Shown here: positions 36,958-46,214 of the stretch, piece after piece | How the letters are laid out: each line of letters starts with the position of its first letter | Position numbering within the stretch: position 1 is the stretch's first letter | NCBI GenBank assembly: GCA_026129185.1 | Contig: JAHCIO010000003.1 | Coordinates: forward strand, 62,001-126,000 | Length of the DNA stretch: 64,000 nt | DNA from: Promineifilum sp019695075 | GTDB lineage: Bacteria; Chloroflexota; Anaerolineae; Promineifilales; Promineifilaceae | Direction: 5' to 3' | Program-made: the position numbers and the translations under genes | Notes under the pieces: generated by a model | Seen by the model: only the letters and a program-made list of their open reading frames with translations | Told to the model about the DNA's origin: nothing | Databases searched by the model: none

Positions 36958-38067
36958 CTAGTTGGCGTATGAGCGAATGAGATCAGTGATGGGCTGATCG
37001 GGCCGCACGATATTCTGTACACCGGCCAGTTGCTGTTTGATTGTGGTGACATCGTTGAGAACGGTCTGAACCTCTTGGATTGATTTGCCGCGGAACAGCT
37101 TCTGAAGCACTGCGGACTTTTCTGGTTCAGTGCCCTTCTTGATGTCGGCGGTCAGGTTTTGCAGATCGCTCGACAGACTCGACCAGGCGTTGGACATCGC
37201 GGAAGAGGCCGTCACGGCGTTACTTACCTGGCCAGACAAACTTTTATAACCCGTCTGGAGGGCGAGCGCGAGTTTGACTTCCTCTTGCAGGTGGGCCTGC
37301 CGCCGCAGCAAGTCTGCCTTGGTATCGTAGAGCGCGACTAGACCCGCCGCCGATCCCGCCGCGCCAACGAAACCCACACTCATGATCGCGACGCCGGCCA
37401 GGACGACCGGCGTGGAGGTTCCGACCGTAACGAACTCCGCCACCCCACCGATACAGGTAAGGAGCGCTCCGCCCGCGATGGCCACCCCGCTCAGCGCCGC
37501 CCCCGCGATCGCCCAGTCGATTTTTGAGCGTACGTCATCAATCTGCTTGGAGAGATCGTCCAGGACGCCATTGTCGCCGTTCACGGCACTGTTCATCTCC
37601 GTCACAAAGTAATTAAACTGCTTGGCATCGGCGCTGAGCGTGTCGTGCAGGGCCGTCAGCATTGTGAGCGCTTGCGCGGCCGAGGCCTGGTGGCCATTTG
37701 ACTCCTCTTCGAGGGCGGCCAGGACATCGAGCCAATCCTTCGTCGACGAGCCTGACGGTAGGGCGGTCAAAATCTGCTGATGGAGGAGGAAGTAGCTGCC
37801 GATATTACTGCTGTTGTCTATCAGGACGGGTTGAATGTCGTTGAGGTAGTGATGCGCGTGGTCGCGCGCCCCGTTCAGGCCCGTGTTGATATCCGTTTCG
37901 TGCGTCTGGAGGGCGGCAAACCCGCCAAAATCGACATCGGGTTGTTCGAGGACACTGTTGGCATAGGTCTGGACAACGAGCGCCTGCGCGCTTTGTTGCT
38001 TGTTGGCGCCGCCCATTGCCTGGGTGGTTGTCGCGTTGTCGCTTGAGCCGTTGGTGTTGTCAGTCAT
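36958..38067 (-). CDS. Putative HBL/NHE-like alpha-pore-forming toxin component (protein B)
   Basis: A 369-residue helical protein. A Ser/Thr/Asn/Gln-rich N terminus (1-25) lacks a signal peptide. Helices span about 28-182; a strongly hydrophobic hairpin covers 185-247, in two apolar stretches split by TVGTSTP (214-220). A second long helical arm (248-315) contains LQTGYKSLSGQVSNAVTASS, and a C-terminal helix ends at 369. A hydrophobic head between two long helices is the hallmark of the HBL/NHE (haemolytic enterotoxin) and ClyA group, where it inserts into the target membrane. AGGAGG precedes the ATG. Signal-less members occur in Gram-negative Ahl/Smh/Xax systems. Confidence 0.62.
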   Translation of the reverse strand: MTDNTNGSSDNATTTQAMGGANKQQSAQALVVQTYANSVLEQPDVDFGGFAALQTHETDINTGLNGARDHAHHYLNDIQPVLIDNSSNIGSYFLLHQQILTALPSGSSTKDWLDVLAALEEESNGHQASAAQALTMLTALHDTLSADAKQFNYFVTEMNSAVNGDNGVLDDLSKQIDDVRSKIDWAIAGAALSGVAIAGGALLTCIGGVAEFVTVGTSTPVVLAGVAIMSVGFVGAAGSAAGLVALYDTKADLLRRQAHLQEEVKLALALQTGYKSLSGQVSNAVTASSAMSNAWSSLSSDLQNLTADIKKGTEPEKSAVLQKLFRGKSIQEVQTVLNDVTTIKQQLAGVQNIVRPDQPITDLIRSYAN

Positions 38068-38120
38068 CTTCTAGCCTCCTGATCAAAGAATCCGCAAATA
38101 GCCAAGCCGCTGAGCGCAGG

Positions 38121-39221
38121 CTACCCGACCCCTGATAACTTGTGTTTAATCTGCTCCACGACCTGACCCACCGCCTGCCATGGCGGAATGGCTTCCCGAA
38201 CCCGCCGCAGGAGATCGACAGCCGTGTCCGCGTCGGCCGCGGCGTCGATCTCGCGGGCAAATTGGGCCATGGCCCCGCTGATCCCGCCTTTGCCGGTCGC
38301 GCCCCACAGGGTGATGAGGTCGGCGTTGGCCTGCTCGAAATCCGACAGGGCTTGCTTGAACTGGGCACTCTGGCTCTCGATGGCTTTGGCGACGGTAATG
38401 GCCGCCCGTGTGTGGGCCAGCCGCTGGTAGGCTTCGGCAAGCGCGTCGTTATTGTGCTTCAGATCGACCTGCGCCTGGGTCAACTCCTCAGCCCCTTCCT
38501 CGAGCGTCTGAAACGCGCCGATCGCAAAGGTCGGCGACGGATCGGCCTCGACCGTTTTTTCCAGCGTCTCGTTCAGGTCCTGGGCCTCGAAGATCTCGCT
38601 GACATCAACGACCGTCAAAATGCCGGTCACGAGGTCGCTCCCGCCTGTGCTCAAATTCTCCGACCCGGAAACAATATCGTCGACGTTCTGATAGATTTTC
38701 TCGTTCAGATCATCGATCTCTTGCCGGTCGCGGCTGAGTTCCTCCGGCAGATCCCGTGCCTCGGCGTTTAGCCCTTCGTGGTAGAAGTCATAGTCCCCCT
38801 TTAGCTGGCCACTCAGCGCTTGCAAGTCCTGTTGCAGCGAAGCCAACTCAGCCCCAATCGCCGCGGCCTGCTCTGCGACTTCCTGGAAGATCGCGCTGAA
38901 GCTATCTCTGGCTTTCGTGTCTGAACCAACGGCCCGCATCGACTCGAGGTCATCTTCGCCGAGCGACTGCCACAGCGTGGCAAAGGACTCGGTAGCAGAA
39001 AGAATGTTGCCGTAACGAGGCCCATACTCATCAAAGAAACGCTTGGCCTCATCCTGGATATTGGCCTGGAATTTACCCATGACGTACGTAAATCCCGATC
39101 CGCCCAGCGACAGGAACGGCTGCTGTTGAAGGAGCAGATCGGTGAACTTTTGCGCCAGCACAAACTTGCCGGCGCATGTCATCAGGTCTTGACTGAGGGT
39201 TCTGGGGCCGATGTCGGTCAT
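38121..39221 (-). CDS. Putative ClyA-superfamily toxin component (protein A)
   Basis: A 366-residue helical protein. Helical segments at about 45-180 and 240-300 flank a mildly hydrophobic, Gly/Ser-containing head (about 180-236; STGGSDLVTGILTVVDVSEI). That is the ClyA-type rod plus head, with a weaker membrane hairpin than protein B. No signal peptide. I place the start at ATG 39221, which has AGGGAGGGG about 10 nt upstream; a GTG at 39230 would touch that ribosome site. It is the first gene of the three-gene operon, 53 bp before protein B. Role as a pore-forming or membrane-docking subunit is inference. Confidence 0.55.
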   Translation of the reverse strand: MTDIGPRTLSQDLMTCAGKFVLAQKFTDLLLQQQPFLSLGGSGFTYVMGKFQANIQDEAKRFFDEYGPRYGNILSATESFATLWQSLGEDDLESMRAVGSDTKARDSFSAIFQEVAEQAAAIGAELASLQQDLQALSGQLKGDYDFYHEGLNAEARDLPEELSRDRQEIDDLNEKIYQNVDDIVSGSENLSTGGSDLVTGILTVVDVSEIFEAQDLNETLEKTVEADPSPTFAIGAFQTLEEGAEELTQAQVDLKHNNDALAEAYQRLAHTRAAITVAKAIESQSAQFKQALSDFEQANADLITLWGATGKGGISGAMAQFAREIDAAADADTAVDLLRRVREAIPPWQAVGQVVEQIKHKLSGVG

Positions 39222-39536
39222 TGGCAGCACTCCCCTCCCTGCCTAAAGCCCATGATACACATGCCTTCTCCTGTTGCCATATCCTAGAAACGTACCGTGC
39301 AGGCGACTACACGGCAGCGGAGTCTACAGCAGTAAGGACGACAGTCAACAAGATGCCCATAATGACGATGTGGTGAGGTAACACAATAGGGATAAGTGAA
39401 GCTCCTCTGCCGGACAAATGCGCAACTCTAAATCTGTGTAATCTGTGAAATCTGTCGCTACTGCTTCTGGGGCTCGCTGAGGAGGGCTATACTTGGCCTG
39501 CAGCCGCTGTCTAGCCGCTCAAGTGACGAGGTTCCC
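39222..39536. other. Divergent intergenic region with 9-nt repeat and a -10 candidate
   Basis: A 315-bp gap between the toxin operon and the binding-protein gene, less GC-rich than its flanks. It holds three AATCTGTGT-like 9-nt units (39430-39456) and a TATACT hexamer at 39489-39494 facing the + strand gene, without a convincing -35. No ORF or RNA gene is apparent. No clear promoter for the toxin operon was identified. Confidence 0.5.
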
Positions 39537-42038
39537 ATGACGTTCCCCCAACCGTTGCGAGATTTCGCGAAGAGGAACGCGGAGTTACACCGAGGAAGAA
39601 GCGTTTCTCCCGGGTTTCTCCGTGTCTTCGCTCGGTGTCTCCTTGTGTCCATCTTCCTCCTTTTGGCTGCCTGCGCTGGTGATAACGCCCCGGCGGTCGA
39701 AATTGCCACCCCCGTGCCGACCGCGCCCCCGACGGCCGACCTGCCTGACGCCATCGCTGCCGATAGCGAGCTGGTGGTCGTCGCCACCGATGCGCCCCTG
39801 CCGCCCTATAGCGATTTCGATCAGTTCGGCAACGTCGTCGGCTTCAACGCCGCCGTGATGGAGGCTCTTGCCGCCCGCGCCGGCTTCGACTACGAGTTCG
39901 TCGTCACGCCCAGCGACGGCGTGCTGGACAGCATCGCCGCCGGCTCGGCGCGCGACTTCGACGCGGTCATGTCGGCCCTGATGATCCCCGACACGCCGCC
40001 GGCCGGCGTCGCCTTCACCCAGCCGTACCTGGAGGTGGGGCAGGTGGTCGTCGTCCTGGTCGATGACAAGACCATCGACAGCGCCGCCAGCATCCGGCCG
40101 GGCATGGCCGTGGGCGTGCTGGCCGAGAGCGCCGGGCAGGACGCCGCCGCGGCGCTGGGCATCGACGCCGCCGACCTGTTCAACCAGTATGAGCGGCCGT
40201 CGCAACTGGTGCAGGCGCTCATCGACGAAGTGGTGCAGGCCGTCATCCTCGACAGCTACACGGCCGAATACTTCGCCTCGACCTTCCCGGAGCAACTGCG
40301 CATCGCCGGCGGCGCGGGGCGCGCGGCCTGGTTGGACGACCGCAGCTACGGCATCGCCGTCGCCGCCGACAACACCGACCTGCTGGAGTCGCTCAACAGC
40401 GCGCTGGATGGCCTGCGCGACAGCGGCGAACTGGAGCAACTGGCGCTGACCTGGCTCATCCCGGAGGTCAACGCCGCCGCGGCGGTCGACCCCGGTGAGT
40501 CGCGCGTGGGCACGCCAACGACCGAACTATACATCGGCGTCGTCGGCCAGTTCAGCGACATGGACCCGGCCAGCCTGACGACCGACTTCATCGGCTGGGA
40601 GATCAAGAACAACACCATGAGCGGCCTCTACCGCTTCAACGTCGACAACCAGCTACAGCCGCTGCTGGCCGCGGCCATGCCGTCGGTGTCGGAGGACAAG
40701 CTGGAGTACACCATTCCGCTGCGGGCCGGACTGCGCTTTCCCGATGGCTCGGAGTTCACCGCCGACGACGTTAAGTGGTCGCTCAACCGCGCCGGCGGGC
40801 TGGGCAACTTCCTGGTCAATACCTACCTGAAGGACAGCAATGGCGACAACTTCGCCGACGAGGACGCGGTGCAGGTCATCGACCCGACGACGGTCAAGAT
40901 CATCGTCAAGGAGCCGACGGCGGCCTTCCCGGCCATCCTGACCGCGCCGCCTTTCTTCCCCATCAGCAGCGAGTGCTACAGCGACGCCGGCGACCCCGGC
41001 AGCACCTGCGGCGGCATCGGCCCATACACCATCGTCAACTGGGCGCTGAACGACCGCATGCGCCTGCGGGCCAACCCCGATTGGCCGGGCGAGCCAAAGC
41101 CCACTTTCGAGAACATCACCGTCAAGTTCTACCCCGACGCCGGCTCCATGCGCCGCTCACTGGTCGAATTCCGCTCGGTCGATCTGGCCTGGACGGGGCT
41201 GACCTTCAACGACTTCACCGAGTTGTCGGCGCTGGACGCTGACGGCAACGGCGCGAACGATTACACCGCCTGGGTCGGGCCATCGACGTTCAAGAGCTAC
41301 ATCATCTTCGAGCAGACGACTGCGCCGTGGGATAGCGAGCGTGTGCGGCAGGCGGCGGCGCTGTCGATTGACCGCGAGGCGCTGGCGGCCGTCTTCGGCG
41401 GGGCGCGGCTGCCGCTGCTCAGCCCCGTGCCCGACGACATCCCCGGCCATCTGGCGACGATGCCCGCCCGCGACCTCGACCGGGCGCGCGAACTGCTGCG
41501 GCAGGAGGGCTATACCGCCGCCGAGCCGCTGCCGATCACCCTGTGGTACGTCAACGACGGCCGCTATAGCGCCGTCGAGGAGACCTACGCCAACACCATC
41601 AAGGCCCAGCTGGAGGAGACGGGCGTCTTCCAGGTAGAGGTCGCCGGCGCGGGCTGGGACGAGTTCCGGCTGCAAATCTCGCAGTGCGCCTACCCGACCT
41701 ACCTGCTGGGCTGGCCATCGCCGGGGCAGCCGACGAGCTACCTTGACGCGACTAGTTGGACCGACTTCTTCGTCACCAACACCAACCGCGTCTTTTGCTC
41801 TAACTACGAGAGCGAGGAGATGACCGAGTTGGTGGCCGCGGCGCGGGGCGAATTGGACGACGGCGCGCGGCTGGAGGCCTACGGCCGCATCCAGCAGCTA
41901 TGGGCCGAGGAACTGCCGACGCTGCCCCTGACCCAGGAGCCGCGCCGGGCCATCTCCCTGCCGACCATCGACGGCGTGCGCATCGACGCCTGGGGGATGA
42001 TGCACTATGAGTGGCTGCGGAAGAGTAGCGGTCAGTGA
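39537..42038 (+). CDS. Lipoprotein fusing a family-3-like and a family-5 solute-binding domain
   Basis: An 833-residue exported protein with a lipobox LLAAC (C46) after an unusually long n-region. Residues about 62-315 form a SBP_bac_3-type domain (ELVVVATDAPLPPYSDFD; DAVMSALMI; a C-terminal LDGLRDSGELEQLA helix). Residues about 325-830 are a complete SBP_bac_5 peptide/opine/nickel-type domain (LRAGLRFPDGSEFTADDVKW; VRQAAALSIDREALA). The two normally belong to different transport systems. No permease genes adjoin. GAGG lies 6 nt or so before the ATG. An ACACCGAG/CTCGGTGT inverted repeat lies in the signal-peptide coding region. Confidence 0.82.
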   Translation: MTFPQPLRDFAKRNAELHRGRSVSPGFLRVFARCLLVSIFLLLAACAGDNAPAVEIATPVPTAPPTADLPDAIAADSELVVVATDAPLPPYSDFDQFGNVVGFNAAVMEALAARAGFDYEFVVTPSDGVLDSIAAGSARDFDAVMSALMIPDTPPAGVAFTQPYLEVGQVVVVLVDDKTIDSAASIRPGMAVGVLAESAGQDAAAALGIDAADLFNQYERPSQLVQALIDEVVQAVILDSYTAEYFASTFPEQLRIAGGAGRAAWLDDRSYGIAVAADNTDLLESLNSALDGLRDSGELEQLALTWLIPEVNAAAAVDPGESRVGTPTTELYIGVVGQFSDMDPASLTTDFIGWEIKNNTMSGLYRFNVDNQLQPLLAAAMPSVSEDKLEYTIPLRAGLRFPDGSEFTADDVKWSLNRAGGLGNFLVNTYLKDSNGDNFADEDAVQVIDPTTVKIIVKEPTAAFPAILTAPPFFPISSECYSDAGDPGSTCGGIGPYTIVNWALNDRMRLRANPDWPGEPKPTFENITVKFYPDAGSMRRSLVEFRSVDLAWTGLTFNDFTELSALDADGNGANDYTAWVGPSTFKSYIIFEQTTAPWDSERVRQAAALSIDREALAAVFGGARLPLLSPVPDDIPGHLATMPARDLDRARELLRQEGYTAAEPLPITLWYVNDGRYSAVEETYANTIKAQLEETGVFQVEVAGAGWDEFRLQISQCAYPTYLLGWPSPGQPTSYLDATSWTDFFVTNTNRVFCSNYESEEMTELVAAARGELDDGARLEAYGRIQQLWAEELPTLPLTQEPRRAISLPTIDGVRIDAWGMMHYEWLRKSSGQ
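39566..39652. repeat. Inverted repeat inside the signal-peptide coding region
   Basis: ACACCGAG (39587-39594) pairs with CTCGGTGT (39631-39638), set within GGAACGCGGAG...CTCCGTGTC sequence. It encodes the long basic n-region (AELHRGRSVSPGFLRVFAR) of the lipoprotein, so it appears to be a repeat tolerated in frame. Confidence 0.6.
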
Positions 42039-42157
42039 CCAGTTGTCAGTATTCAGTGTCCAGTGTCCAGTGTCCAGTGCCCAGTGTTCAGTGCTCTGCG
42101 TGACTGGATACTGGATACTGCTTACTGCTTACTGCTTACTGCCCACTGCTCACTGGC
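42034..42157. repeat. CCAGTGT / ACTGCTT heptamer array between convergent genes
   Basis: TCAGTAT/CCAGTGT/CCAGTGC heptamers lead into GGATACT and ACTGCTT/ACTGCTC heptamers. The array occupies the gap between two convergent genes and contains or abuts both stop codons (TGA of the binding protein and TGA of plsY). Confidence 0.85.
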
Positions 42158-42800
42158 TGCCGCGCTTCGCCCGGCGGCCGACGAGCCGCTCCGTGCCGTT
42201 CAGCACGCGGACGATATTGGGCCGCAGCGCCCAGGTGACGACTAGCCCGGCGACAAGGCTGCCGACGAGATAGGCCGGCGTCGGGTCGATGCCCGCGGCG
42301 AAGCGGTAGGCGAAGATGGCGATGGTCACCACGGCCATGCTCAGCGAGGCGACGGAGGCCATGCCCACGAAGTAGAGCATCCCGCCCATGATCAGGAAGG
42401 CGATGGGGAAAATCCACGGCCAGATGGCCGCCGACCAGCCGACGTTCGGCCCCGTGCCCGCGCCGCCGCCGAAGCGCAGAAAGACTGACCAGTTGTGGCC
42501 GACAACGGCGAAGACGCCGGCCACCGCTTGTGCCCAGGGTAGCAGTTCCGCGCCGAGCCGGTCGCCCAGCAGCCACGTTGTCAGCCAGACGGCCGCCGCG
42601 CCCTTGAGTACGTCGCTAAACGAGGTTAACACGCCCACGCCCAGACCGGCGGCGCGGAAGGAGTTGGTGCCGCCCGTCCGGCCGCTGCCGATCTTGGTCA
42701 GGTCTTCGCCCTTGAGGAGGCGGACGTAGATGTAGCCGAAGGGGATGGAACCACAGAGATAGCCGATGGCTGCGGCCAGGAGGAAGTTGACAATCTGCAT
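42150..42800 (-). CDS. plsY: Divergent PlsY-like glycerol-3-phosphate acyltransferase
   Basis: A 216-residue protein with six hydrophobic segments and the PlsY N terminus (GYLCGSIPFGYIYVRLLKGEDL). PlsY acylates glycerol-3-phosphate with PlsX-made acyl phosphate. Its first motif reads GSGRTGGTN instead of the usual GSGNxGATN, and the second reads FLRFGGGAGTGPNVG where most members have a GGKG-type loop; the lysine is absent. It may be a paralogue with altered activity, so the symbol is given by family only. Its stop lies at the border of a heptamer array. Confidence 0.75.
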   Translation of the reverse strand: MQIVNFLLAAAIGYLCGSIPFGYIYVRLLKGEDLTKIGSGRTGGTNSFRAAGLGVGVLTSFSDVLKGAAAVWLTTWLLGDRLGAELLPWAQAVAGVFAVVGHNWSVFLRFGGGAGTGPNVGWSAAIWPWIFPIAFLIMGGMLYFVGMASVASLSMAVVTIAIFAYRFAAGIDPTPAYLVGSLVAGLVVTWALRPNIVRVLNGTERLVGRRAKRGSQ

Positions 42801-42875
42801 AGTGCGCTCTCGTAGTCGGGTCTACAGATAGAACCCGCTCGCGGGCTATTGGTTACTCAGCTCAGAAGAGGCGCA

Positions 42876-42962
42876 CGCCAAGGACGTTAGGGCGCTAAGA
42901 AAGCCAAGGACGCCAAGAAGAACAGGTCTTTTGCGCTCTTTGCCCGCTTTGCGTCCTTGGCG
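42876..42962. repeat. CGCCAAGGACG inverted repeat
   Basis: CGCCAAGGACG (42876-42886) pairs with CGTCCTTGGCG (42952-42962) around a 65-nt centre that repeats parts of the arms (GCCAAGGACGCCAAG). It ends 4 bp before the stop of the JAMM gene. Confidence 0.7.
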
Positions 42963-42966
42963 TGAG

Positions 42967-43380
42967 CTACTCTTCTGCGATTGACCAATCGACCTCGGCC
43001 ACGACGCCATCGATGATGGTGAAGGCGCGCAGGCTCGGCCGCCCCCGGTCGGCCAGGGAGAGGATGAGCTGCACGGCGTCGGGGTAGTAGGCGGCGGCGA
43101 CGTCGGTGGCCGACGGCCGCGCCGGGCCGTCGGGGTGGGAGTGGTAGATGGCGATCATCTCCAGCCCATCGGCCTCCATCGCCAGCATGGCCCGCACCTG
43201 CTGCACCGGCTCCATCTCGTAGGCCACCGGACTGTGGAGGCTGTTCTCGACCGGGTAGAAGCGCACGGCGCGCCCGTCGCCGCCGGCCAGCAGCCCACAG
43301 GCCTCCTCCGGCCATAGCCCATCGGCGTGGGCAAACATCTCTTCGCGTAGTGCGCGGCTGATGATGAGTGTGGCAGCCAT
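42967..43380 (-). CDS. JAMM/MPN-domain metallopeptidase
   Basis: A 137-residue stand-alone JAMM domain. The zinc motif is complete: glutamate E25/E26 in PEEACGLLAG, then H80-S-H82-P, S90 and D93 in YHSHPDGPARPSATD. Prokaryotic members cleave isopeptide bonds of ubiquitin-like sulfur carriers (for example in cysteine or molybdopterin routes) or similar C-terminal tails. No ubiquitin-like or E1-like gene is seen next to it, so the substrate is open. It is embedded between repeat-filled gaps. Confidence 0.82.
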   Translation of the reverse strand: MAATLIISRALREEMFAHADGLWPEEACGLLAGGDGRAVRFYPVENSLHSPVAYEMEPVQQVRAMLAMEADGLEMIAIYHSHPDGPARPSATDVAAAYYPDAVQLILSLADRGRPSLRAFTIIDGVVAEVDWSIAEE

Positions 43381-43385
43381 GATCA

Positions 43386-43498
43386 GGGGCGGGGAGCCGG
43401 GGGGCAGGGGAGCGGGGGAGCGGGGGAGCGGGGGTTAAGAGAGCCTGTTGCGGTAACGCTCTCCCCTGCACCCCTGCTCCCCGGCTCCCCCGCGCTTC
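43386..43498. repeat. Palindromic GGGGAGC/GCTCCCC repeat
   Basis: A G-rich arm (GGGGAGC units, 43386-43435) and a C-rich arm (GCTCCCC units, 43458-43498) around TTAAGAGAGCCTGTTGCGGT. It is the two-armed form of the repeat that makes the coaE and fabF tails, and it fills the gap between the JAMM gene and the aspartase stop. Confidence 0.75.
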
Positions 43499-43501
43499 AC
43501 C

Positions 43502-44950
43502 CTAGCCGCCCGCGGCGACGCCCTGGATGCCGCCCTCGGTCAGCGAGGTAACGTCGAGCAGCTTGTCGGCCTCGGCCGCGCTGATGTAGCCCTTTTCGAT
43601 GACGACCTCGCGCACCGTCCGGTTGGTGGCCAGCGCTTCCTTGGCCACTTCGGCGCCCTTCAGGTAGCCGATGACCGGGTTGAGCGCCGTCACCAGGATG
43701 GCGTTCTTGGCCAGCCAGCCGGTGGCCTTCTCGGCGTTGGCGGTGATGCCGACGAGGCAGTTGTCGATGAACGAGTTCACCGCGTTGATGATGACATCCA
43801 TGCTCTGGAACAGGTTATAGGCGATGATGGGCATCATCACGTTCAGTTCCAGTTGGCCCGCCTGGCCGGCGAGCATGACCGTCAGGTCGTTGCCCTGCAC
43901 CTGGAACATGGCCATGTTCATCATCTCGGCCAGCACCGGGTTGACCTTGCCGGGCATGATCGACGAGCCGGGCTGCACCGGGGGCAGGCGGATTTCGTCC
44001 AGGCCGGTCGTGGGGCCGGAGGCCAGCAGCCGAAAGTCGTTGGCGATGCGCGTCAGGTCGCCGGCCAGCGTACGCAGCGCGCCGCTGAAGTGGACGGCGT
44101 CGGCCATACTCTGCATCGACTCGAAGAGGTTGTCGCTCTCGTAGAGTGTCAGGCCGCTGAGGGCGCTGAGCGTCCGCACCATGCGGGCGTGGTACTGCGG
44201 GTGGGCGTTCAGGCCGGTGCCTGTGGCCGTGCCGCCGATGCCCAGCCGGCGCAGTCCCTCGGCCGCTTCGGCGATCTTGGCCGTGTCGCGCTCGATGGCT
44301 TTGGCATAGCCGCCGAACTCCTGCCCCAGGCGGACGGGCACGGCGTCTTGCAGGTGTGTCCGGCCGCTCTTGACAATGCCGTCAAACTCGGCGGCCTTGT
44401 TGTTGAGTTCGGTCGCCAGCCGGCGCAACGTCGCCAGCAGTTCGTCCAGCCGCCACAGCGCGCCCAGGCGGATGGCCGTGGGGATGGTGTCGTTGGTCGA
44501 TTGGGCCATGTTGACGTGGTCGTTGGGGTTGACCGGCTTGCCTTTGGCGTCCAACCCGAAGCCGAGGAGTTCGTTGGCCCGGTTGGCGATGACCTCGTTG
44601 ATGTTCATGTTGTGGCTGGTGCCGGCCCCGGCCTGGATGGGATCGACGACGAACTGGTCGGCCCATTGCCCGGCCAGCACTTCGTCGGCGGCCTGGCTGA
44701 TGGCGTTGGCCATCTCCGCGCCGCTGAGCGTGCGCCCGCCGGCTTCCTTGTCGCCGAAGAGGCCCAGGTCGCGGTTGACTTCGGCCGCGGCGCGCTTGAT
44801 GAGGGCCATTGACCACACGAAGGCGGGGTAGGGGTGCAGGCCGGTGATGGGGAAGTTGTGGATGGCGCGCTGCGTCTGTGCGCCCCAGTAGGCCCCGGAC
44901 GGCACGCGCACTTCACCCAGCGAGTCCTTTTCGATGCGATAGTCGCTCAT
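43502..44950 (-). CDS. aspA: Aspartate ammonia-lyase (fumarase/aspartase superfamily)
   Basis: A 482-residue lyase with the superfamily signature GSSIMPGKVNP near 325-335. The substrate-loop text QAGAGTSHNMNINEVIANRA follows aspartases (GAGTS) rather than class II fumarases (GSGTQ), and NPNDHVNMAQSTND and SGRTHLQDAVP are conserved in both. Aspartase converts aspartate to fumarate plus ammonia. GGAGGAA precedes ATG 44950; the frame is open 15 codons upstream. A fumarase cannot be fully excluded without assay. Confidence 0.82.
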   Translation of the reverse strand: MSDYRIEKDSLGEVRVPSGAYWGAQTQRAIHNFPITGLHPYPAFVWSMALIKRAAAEVNRDLGLFGDKEAGGRTLSGAEMANAISQAADEVLAGQWADQFVVDPIQAGAGTSHNMNINEVIANRANELLGFGLDAKGKPVNPNDHVNMAQSTNDTIPTAIRLGALWRLDELLATLRRLATELNNKAAEFDGIVKSGRTHLQDAVPVRLGQEFGGYAKAIERDTAKIAEAAEGLRRLGIGGTATGTGLNAHPQYHARMVRTLSALSGLTLYESDNLFESMQSMADAVHFSGALRTLAGDLTRIANDFRLLASGPTTGLDEIRLPPVQPGSSIMPGKVNPVLAEMMNMAMFQVQGNDLTVMLAGQAGQLELNVMMPIIAYNLFQSMDVIINAVNSFIDNCLVGITANAEKATGWLAKNAILVTALNPVIGYLKGAEVAKEALATNRTVREVVIEKGYISAAEADKLLDVTSLTEGGIQGVAAGG

Positions 44951-44971
44951 AGATTCCTCCGCAATGCAAAA

Positions 44972-45066
44972 ACCGGATTGACCAACCAGGGCCACAGGTC
45001 AGTCAATCCGGTCAAGGTTCATCCTGTAGGGGCGGTGGTAGGGGCGGGTCTTAGACCCGCCCCTAC
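44972..45066. repeat. Two intergenic hairpin repeats upstream of aspA
   Basis: ACCGGATTGAC (44972-44982) pairs with GTCAATCCGGT (45002-45012). Separately, GTAGGGGCGGGTCT/AGACCCGCCCCTAC at 45038-45066 is a perfect 14-bp palindrome around one T, followed by a further GACCCGCCCCTAC half-copy (45068-45080). Confidence 0.8.
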
Positions 45067-45088
45067 AGACCCGCCCCTACCACGGAAC

Positions 45089-45499
45089 TTACATATTGAG
45101 CGCGTCGTAGCCGGGGCCTTCGGAATAGAAAGCGTAGTTGGCCGGGATGTCCTCGGTCAGGTCCAGCTTCTCGCCGCCGGCCAGCTGTTTGGCGTTGAGC
45201 AAAGCGACATTGTGACCGTCGATAACGCCGGTGAAGGGCGCGCCGTCGGGCATGAGTTCTTTCGTATTGTTGATCCAGACGCCCGCCGGCGCGACGTAGT
45301 CAAACGGTACTTCCTCTTCGGGGAAGATGGCCTCATAGGGGCACTCCGGCACGCACGCGCCGCAGTCGATGCAGGTGTCGGGGTCGATATAAAGCAATGG
45401 CCACTGCTCCTCAGGCTTGCCGAGGACCATGCATTCGACCGGGCACACTTCGACACAGGCGGTGTCGCGCAGGCAGAGTCGGGTGATGATGTGAGTCAT
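45089..45499 (-). CDS. Ferredoxin with two cysteine clusters
   Basis: A 136-residue protein whose first 60 residues hold two iron-sulfur motifs: C9, C15, C19 and C23 (CVEVCPVEC context) and C43-x2-C46-x2-C49-x3-C53 (CIDCGACVPECP). Spacing suggests a 7Fe or 8Fe ferredoxin. An extra C-terminal region of about 75 residues (from EEEVPFDYVAPAGVWINN) is longer than in simple ferredoxins and recurs in Chloroflexota-type proteins (from memory). It is a cytosolic electron carrier. AAGGAGAGA precedes the ATG, and it may be transcribed with aspA downstream. Confidence 0.85.
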   Translation of the reverse strand: MTHIITRLCLRDTACVEVCPVECMVLGKPEEQWPLLYIDPDTCIDCGACVPECPYEAIFPEEEVPFDYVAPAGVWINNTKELMPDGAPFTGVIDGHNVALLNAKQLAGGEKLDLTEDIPANYAFYSEGPGYDALNM

Positions 45500-45561
45500 G
45501 TATCTCTCCTTGTAAAGCGTTCTTCGCCCGGGCCATCAATGCGTCCGGCGCGAGTCAGGGA

Positions 45562-46176
<615 letters not shown>

Positions 46177-46214
46177 AACGTACTCCTTGGAATAGAGGAC
46201 AGCCGGTGGAAATG

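Noticed and set aside
43853..44812. 319-codon open frame on the + strand
   Set aside because: Shadow of the aspartase gene; composition is that of reversed GC-rich codons.
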